Shown here: positions 6,055 to 9,626 of the stretch, piece by piece
Position numbering within the stretch: position 1 is the first letter of the stretch
How the letters are laid out: every line of letters begins with the position of its first letter
Assembly (NCBI GenBank): GCA_903921835.1
Contig: CAIXRL010000252.1
Coordinates: 1 to 9,626, forward strand
From: Candidatus Eiseniibacteriota bacterium
Lineage (GTDB): Bacteria > Eisenbacteria > RBG-16-71-46
Reading direction: 5' to 3'
Length of the DNA: 9,626 nucleotides
Position numbers and translations under genes: made by a program
The notes under the pieces: generated by a model
What the model was told of the DNA's origin: nothing
The model's database searches: none
What the model saw: only the letters and a program-made list of their open reading frames with translations

Positions 6055-8883
6055 ATGCGTACCTTCAAATCTCGAATCATGGCACTCTCCAGCTTCTTGG
6101 CATTGTGCCTGTGGTTCTCGTCCGCCCTGGCATTAGTGTCGCCGGGTGACAACAAGGTGCCGGGCGGCGTCTGGCCTCCTGGAGCGCCGAAGGTGCACCT
6201 GGTGTCGAGCCCGACCCCCAAGGTCCTGAACCATACGATCTTCGATGTGGCGGATACGGCGGCTTGTCCTGGTCAGCCTTCTCGCAGGGTGGCGATGATC
6301 ACGGACGGCAACAGCGATAACGGCGGCGGCGTTCCAGTCCCGGTCGGGAGCTCGGGTGAGTTCACCTTTGTGAACCTCCCCATCGCCAGCCTGAGCCTGT
6401 CCTACCTCCTGTCGAGCTCGTTCGACACCGTGGTGCTCAACAGCGCCGGCGCCGGCATCGACTGCGACATGTCGCGGCTGTCGACCCAGCAGAAGGCGGA
6501 CCTCGTCGCGTTCGTGGCGACCGGCAAGAAGATGATCATCCTGGAGAGCGAGTGTCCGCCTCAGGACTTCAGCTGGTTGCCGTATCCGTTCACCACGTCC
6601 TGGCCCGGCCAGACAGGCGCGTACTCGGGATTGCTGAAGGTCGTCTCGGAGATGCCGCTCGCCTCCCGCGATCCGAGCAGTCCCTACTACATCGATTCGT
6701 TGGCGATCGTCCACAACACGGATGCGATCGCTGACATGAACAACATGATCTCGTACGATCCGCACTGGATCGTGAGCATGGCTGGCACGAACTACATCAA
6801 CGTCACCGGCCCCGTCGAGACCTACGCCGACTACCCGGCGAACACAACCACGCAAGGGCTCTTCATCTACAGCGGCTTCGACTGGGACTACGGACTGTCG
6901 GATCCCATCCTGGCGAAGATCTGGCTCCAGATGTTGCGCCAGCAGTTCAATCCATCGTGCGGCTGCGATACCTGCGAGAACGCGTCGGGAATCACCCTCT
7001 CGCCGTCGACGGCCACGATGATGCCGGGAACCACCCACACGCTGACGGCGAGGGTGACCAACGCGCTGTCCAACCCCGTACCCAACATCGCGGTGACGTT
7101 CAGCGTGTTCTCCGGGCCCAACGCGGGCACGTCCGGCACCTGCTCGTCGCGCGCCAACTGCACCACGGACTCCACCGGCAGGGTGAGCTTCACCTACGCC
7201 GGCGCCGGCGGCTGTGGAGTCGACTCGATCGTTGCGCGCTTCACGAACGCAAGCAGTGTGGTCGTTTCTTCGAAGCAGGTCACCGCGACATGGCAGTCGA
7301 CCGTGACGTTTACGCCCGTCGACTCGCTGTGCGCGAATGCGCCCGCGGTCGATCTGAGCAGCCATGTCTCACCCGCGGGCGGGACCTTCAGTGGCCTGGG
7401 GATGTCCGGGACCAGCTTCTTCTCACCGGCAACCGCCGGACCCGGCAGCCACGTCATCACCTACACGGTTTCGGCCGCCCCCAACTGCCCGGCCAGCGCG
7501 ACCCAGACGATCAAGGTCAACGCCGCTCCCGTCTGTTTGATCACGGGGCCGACGTCCCTGACGCCGGGCCAGCCCGATACGCTCTGCGGGCCGACGGGCA
7601 GTTACAGTTACATGTGGGACACCGGTGAGGCGACGATGTGCATCATCACCTCCACGGCCGGCCCGCACACGCTGACGCTGCACGACCTGGCATCGGGCTG
7701 CACCAGCCAGTGCTCGGCGCAGCTCCAGCCGGCGTTGAAGCTGACGCTGTCGCCGCCGAGCGCGTCGCACCGCCTTGGCGAGGCAGACACGGTCACGGCA
7801 ACGCTGGTCATGCCGCCATCGACGCCGGTGCCCAACGCAACCATCGTGTTCTCCGTCGTCGGACCAAACGCGATGGGAGATACCCTGATTACGAACGCCT
7901 CGGGCCTCGCGACCCTGATCTATGTGGGCACGGGGGCGGGGCAGGACACCGTGTCGGCCTGGTGGAGCGCCGACTCGAGCCATGGCATGCCGGCCGACGC
8001 GCCAGTGACGGTGCTGTGGTCGAGCCAGACGCAGTGCGTGGGCGCGTATGCCTGTCCGTCGGTGATCCGTGACGCCGACGGCGCGTTCCGCCGCATCAAG
8101 ATCCGCGGCCTGCTGGACGCCCACCACCGGCCGATGAACGTGAAGGTGACGAGCATCACGCAGGACGAGCCGGTGGGGATGACCTGCCCGGACGGCCGCA
8201 TCGGCGTGGACAACCGCGCCTACGTGCGGGCCGAGCGGAATCCGCTGGGCAACGGCCGTGTCTACGTGATCAGGTTCAAGGTGTGGAGCGACAGCGTCAC
8301 GCACTCTGGGCCGGCGCCGTCTCCGAACGCCGAGGCTCTGATCATGGCGCCAAACTGCGTGGTGCCGCCCAGCGCGTGTGACGGCCAGGTGTCCGTCTGC
8401 GTGCCGGCGCGCACGAACTGCAGATGGCATGATCCCGACGACAGTCGCGACGATCGCCGTCAGGATCCGGACTGCGCGTCGCATGGTGGTCGTTGCGGAC
8501 CTCCGCACCCGACGCCGCCCACCTGCGTGGACGACGGGCAGCTGTACAGTTCGGTCACGGGCTGCTTGCCGCGCGGCACGGGCGGCTATGGCAACGACGA
8601 AAACACGACGCCGGAGCCGGCTCCGAACGCGCTCAAGCTGAAGGTCGGGGCGCCGATGGGCCTGCAGATGACGTTCGAGTACGGGTTGCCGGCGGAAGCC
8701 GACGTGCAGCTCGCGCTCTACGACGTCTCGGGCCGTCGCGTGGCCACGCTGGTCAACGGGCACGCGGACGCGGGCGTCCACAGCGTGGTGTGGAACTACG
8801 CCCACGTGCCGGGTGGGATCTACTTCAGCCGCCTGCGGGTGGGCTCGGAGATGATCACGCGGACGATCGCGGTCGTGAAGTGA
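6055..8883 (+). CDS. Secreted multidomain Ig-repeat (Big-1-like) surface protein with FlgD-like C-terminal module
   Basis: The 942-residue product begins with a signal peptide (1-27, MRTFKSRIM then a hydrophobic stretch to SSALALVSP). Residues about 60-300 are an alpha/beta domain (FDTVVLNSAGAG, then LSTQQKADLVAFVATGKKMI and SECPPQDFSW) reminiscent of a glutamine-amidotransferase/flavodoxin-like fold; I see no catalytic triad and assign no activity. Two Big-1-like Ig domains follow at about 312-413 and 561-655, both with the T-D/N-x-x-G signature (TDSTGRVSFTYAGAG; TNASGLATLIYVGTG). Between them is an Ig/PKD-like stretch (about 415-558). Residues about 656-768 resemble a beta domain found in similar exported proteins (ITQDEP and YVRAERNPLGNGRVYVIRF). 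A Cys/Pro/Asp/Arg-rich linker spans 768-840. The FlgD/Ig-like tail is 857-942 (LALYDVSGRRVATLV, GGIYFSRLRVG). About 27 cysteines fit an oxidising extracellular location. ATG 6055 has AAGGAAGG six bases upstream; the frame is open to ATG 5971, but that extension would bury the signal peptide. Probable structural or adhesive surface role; partner unknown. Confidence 0.88.
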   Translation: MRTFKSRIMALSSFLALCLWFSSALALVSPGDNKVPGGVWPPGAPKVHLVSSPTPKVLNHTIFDVADTAACPGQPSRRVAMITDGNSDNGGGVPVPVGSSGEFTFVNLPIASLSLSYLLSSSFDTVVLNSAGAGIDCDMSRLSTQQKADLVAFVATGKKMIILESECPPQDFSWLPYPFTTSWPGQTGAYSGLLKVVSEMPLASRDPSSPYYIDSLAIVHNTDAIADMNNMISYDPHWIVSMAGTNYINVTGPVETYADYPANTTTQGLFIYSGFDWDYGLSDPILAKIWLQMLRQQFNPSCGCDTCENASGITLSPSTATMMPGTTHTLTARVTNALSNPVPNIAVTFSVFSGPNAGTSGTCSSRANCTTDSTGRVSFTYAGAGGCGVDSIVARFTNASSVVVSSKQVTATWQSTVTFTPVDSLCANAPAVDLSSHVSPAGGTFSGLGMSGTSFFSPATAGPGSHVITYTVSAAPNCPASATQTIKVNAAPVCLITGPTSLTPGQPDTLCGPTGSYSYMWDTGEATMCIITSTAGPHTLTLHDLASGCTSQCSAQLQPALKLTLSPPSASHRLGEADTVTATLVMPPSTPVPNATIVFSVVGPNAMGDTLITNASGLATLIYVGTGAGQDTVSAWWSADSSHGMPADAPVTVLWSSQTQCVGAYACPSVIRDADGAFRRIKIRGLLDAHHRPMNVKVTSITQDEPVGMTCPDGRIGVDNRAYVRAERNPLGNGRVYVIRFKVWSDSVTHSGPAPSPNAEALIMAPNCVVPPSACDGQVSVCVPARTNCRWHDPDDSRDDRRQDPDCASHGGRCGPPHPTPPTCVDDGQLYSSVTGCLPRGTGGYGNDENTTPEPAPNALKLKVGAPMGLQMTFEYGLPAEADVQLALYDVSGRRVATLVNGHADAGVHSVVWNYAHVPGGIYFSRLRVGSEMITRTIAVVK

Positions 8884-8938
8884 GCTGAAGCGGTCCCGGC
8901 CGGGTCGTTACCGGGCAGGGCCGGATATCGAACCCCAG

Positions 8939-9583
8939 TTACAGGCGAACGGGCGGCGCTGCGGCGCCGCCCGTTCGCTTTCGGGGACGGCCTGCCGGGG
9001 TCATTGCCCCCGGACCGTTGAGTGCGCGGTGGCCGCGACGAACAAGCAGCTCTCGCTCGACCCGTTCTCGACCGGGGCCGACAGGAAGGGCGCCTGCGAG
9101 CACATCCGCGAGCGCCAGGCCTCGCTCACCGAGCGCATCGCCGCCGCCGAGGAGCGGCGCGCCGAACTGCTGGAGCGCGCCGCCGACCTCGAGCGCGCGG
9201 GTCGACGGGGCCGAGCGGCACGGGCTGCTCGGCGAGGACGCGATCGTCATCGCCGAGGGGCGGACTTGCTCCCCCAGTCCCGCCGGTGGTCGAGCGGAGC
9301 GGTACTTCGCCTCGAGTGCGCCGAAGGACTGCGTGGTGGCTGGCGTCGAGCCGCCGAAGATGTTGCTCGTTCTCGCCCAAGGGCCCGGCGGGCTGTTCGG
9401 ATTGCCGTACACGGCTCCGTTCACGAAGCTGGCAGCGTGGCCGTACCCGCCGGTACAGATCATGGCAACCACGGAGTTGCTCGGAGCCTGCGCGCCCGCG
9501 GTGGACGCTCCGAGGGGGTATGCGGCGGCGAGCATGAGCAGAGAGGCGGAAACCCAGAACATGCGCCAGCCCGGATCATTCAT
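8939..9583 (-). CDS. Exported-protein gene 5' fragment fused to antisense sequence (probably broken)
   Basis: The open frame is 214 codons. Only its first third looks genuine: MFWVSASLLMLAAAYPLG then ASTAGAQA is a good signal peptide (likely cleavage after AQA), followed by a Gly/Asn/Ser/Pro-rich secreted-type segment (ICTGGYGHAASFVNG, GNPNSPPGPW, FGALEAKYRS) to about position 9293. Below that the frame is the antisense of the plus-strand coiled-coil remnant and of the terminator at 8945-8978, so the C-terminal part is probably meaningless. ATG 9583 lies inside the inverted terminus of repeat copy D (TCATGAAT) and gives an N-terminus MNDPGWR with one positive charge. ATG 9562 is the alternative but would leave the signal peptide without a basic residue. 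Neither start has a good ribosome site. I do not recognise the protein. The likely reading is a gene whose upstream end was replaced by the repeat and whose 3' end was lost. Confidence 0.4.
   Translation of the reverse strand: MNDPGWRMFWVSASLLMLAAAYPLGASTAGAQAPSNSVVAMICTGGYGHAASFVNGAVYGNPNSPPGPWARTSNIFGGSTPATTQSFGALEAKYRSARPPAGLGEQVRPSAMTIASSPSSPCRSAPSTRALEVGGALQQFGAPLLGGGDALGERGLALADVLAGALPVGPGRERVERELLVRRGHRALNGPGAMTPAGRPRKRTGGAAAPPVRL
8945..8978 (+). terminator. Intrinsic terminator after the Ig-repeat protein gene
   Basis: The arms at 8945-8959 and 8964-8978 are perfectly complementary over 15 bp (GCGAACGGGCGGCGC) with a TGCG loop, followed by TTT (8979-8981). It lies 61 bases after the stop at 8881-8883. 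The U-run is short but the stem is very strong. An open frame on the minus strand passes through this hairpin, which argues that the end of that frame is not genuine coding sequence. Confidence 0.8.
9029..9260 (+). pseudogene. Remnant of a coiled-coil-rich protein gene with a one-base frame break
   Basis: From GTG 9029 to 9199, 57 codons have G or C in the third position in all but one case, a strong coding signal. They encode VAATNKQLSLDPFS followed by a charged helical stretch with RERQASLTERIAAAEERRAE and LLERAADLERA, likely a coiled coil. At GGG 9199-9201 one extra base shifts the frame. The sense then continues in the next frame as VDGAERHGLLGEDAIVIAEG up to about 9260, again with GC-ending codons. 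After that the coding style stops. There is no clear ribosome site before 9029. I do not recognise the family. It may be a decayed or truncated gene, or an intact one with a sequencing indel whose 3' end has been lost by rearrangement. Confidence 0.45.
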
Positions 9584-9626
9584 GAGCCCGCCGCCTGCGA
9601 GCGCGATCTGCGCGTCATCCGGACCC
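9568..9626 (-). repeat. Palindromic dispersed repeat, copy D (inverted, cut by window end)
   Basis: AGCCCGGA (9568-9575) and ATTCATGA (9578-9585) match the family's outer and inner terminal repeats. The sequence that follows (GCCCGCCGCCTGCGAGCGCG, then CTGCGCGTCATCCGGACCC) is the reverse complement of the right part of copies A and B, so this copy is inverted relative to A-C. The last bases, read on the minus strand as GGGTCCGGATGACGCGC, include the GGGTCCGG found only in copy A, so D probably belongs to the long form with mini-hairpins. About two thirds of the copy is outside the window. Confidence 0.8.

Noticed and set aside
9261..9300. tRNA-like or RNA gene around the fragment junction
   Set aside because: A GGTCGAGCGG-like string is present, but no cloverleaf arms or acceptor pairing could be found.

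Overview
The window comes from a GC-rich bacterium in which nearly every codon ends in G or C. Two genes encode exported multidomain proteins ending in a FlgD/Ig-like C-terminal module with the patterns 'YDVSGRRVATL' and 'GxYFxRL'. That module is common in the FCB/Gemmatimonadota/Candidatus Eisenbacteria-like lineages, so the source is probably such an uncultured GC-rich bacterium. This assignment is inference from protein style only; there is no rRNA or marker gene here.

Layout. (1) 1-129, minus strand: 5' end of an ArsR-type HTH regulator gene, with an operator-like interrupted palindrome just upstream. (2) 130-715: gene-free, holding a palindromic repeat (copy A, 344-551) and an 84-bp hairpin-bearing segment that seems to interrupt its right end. 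(3) 716-2338, plus strand: a YidE/YbjL/AspT-type membrane transporter with two central RCK_C (TrkA-C) domains. (4) 2352-2392: perfect 17-bp stem hairpin, a shared terminator between convergent genes. (5) 2405-5002, minus strand: secreted subtilase with a CspA/CspB-like insertion, an Ig-like domain and a FlgD-like tail. (6) 5003-6054: about 1 kb divergent intergenic region carrying two back-to-back repeat copies (B and C) and promoter-like sequences. (7) 6055-8883, plus strand: secreted, cysteine-rich, multi-Ig surface protein with the same type of tail. (8) 8945-8978: strong terminator hairpin. (9) 8979-9583: scarred region with a plus-strand coiled-coil gene remnant (one-base frame break) and, on the minus strand, the 5' part of an exported-protein gene. 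(10) 9568-9626: copy D of the repeat, inverted and cut by the window end.

The most notable element is the repeat family. Four copies of roughly 160-200 bp are bounded by inverted termini (AGCCCGGA-NN-ATTCATGA at one end, TCATGAAT-NN-TCCGGGCT at the other). Each complete copy can fold into one long imperfect hairpin capped by a conserved CGTGT-TGNNN-ACACG stem-loop. Copies A and D carry sequence missing from B and C; in A this is two small hairpins placed on either side of the central stem. No transposase is visible, so the best description is a non-autonomous MITE-like palindromic element or a mobile structured nucleic-acid unit. All copies sit on the 5' side of genes.

The protease and the Ig protein are divergently transcribed from the same repeat-filled region and share signal peptides and C-terminal modules. 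They probably use the same export and anchoring route, but no direct partnership is demonstrated.
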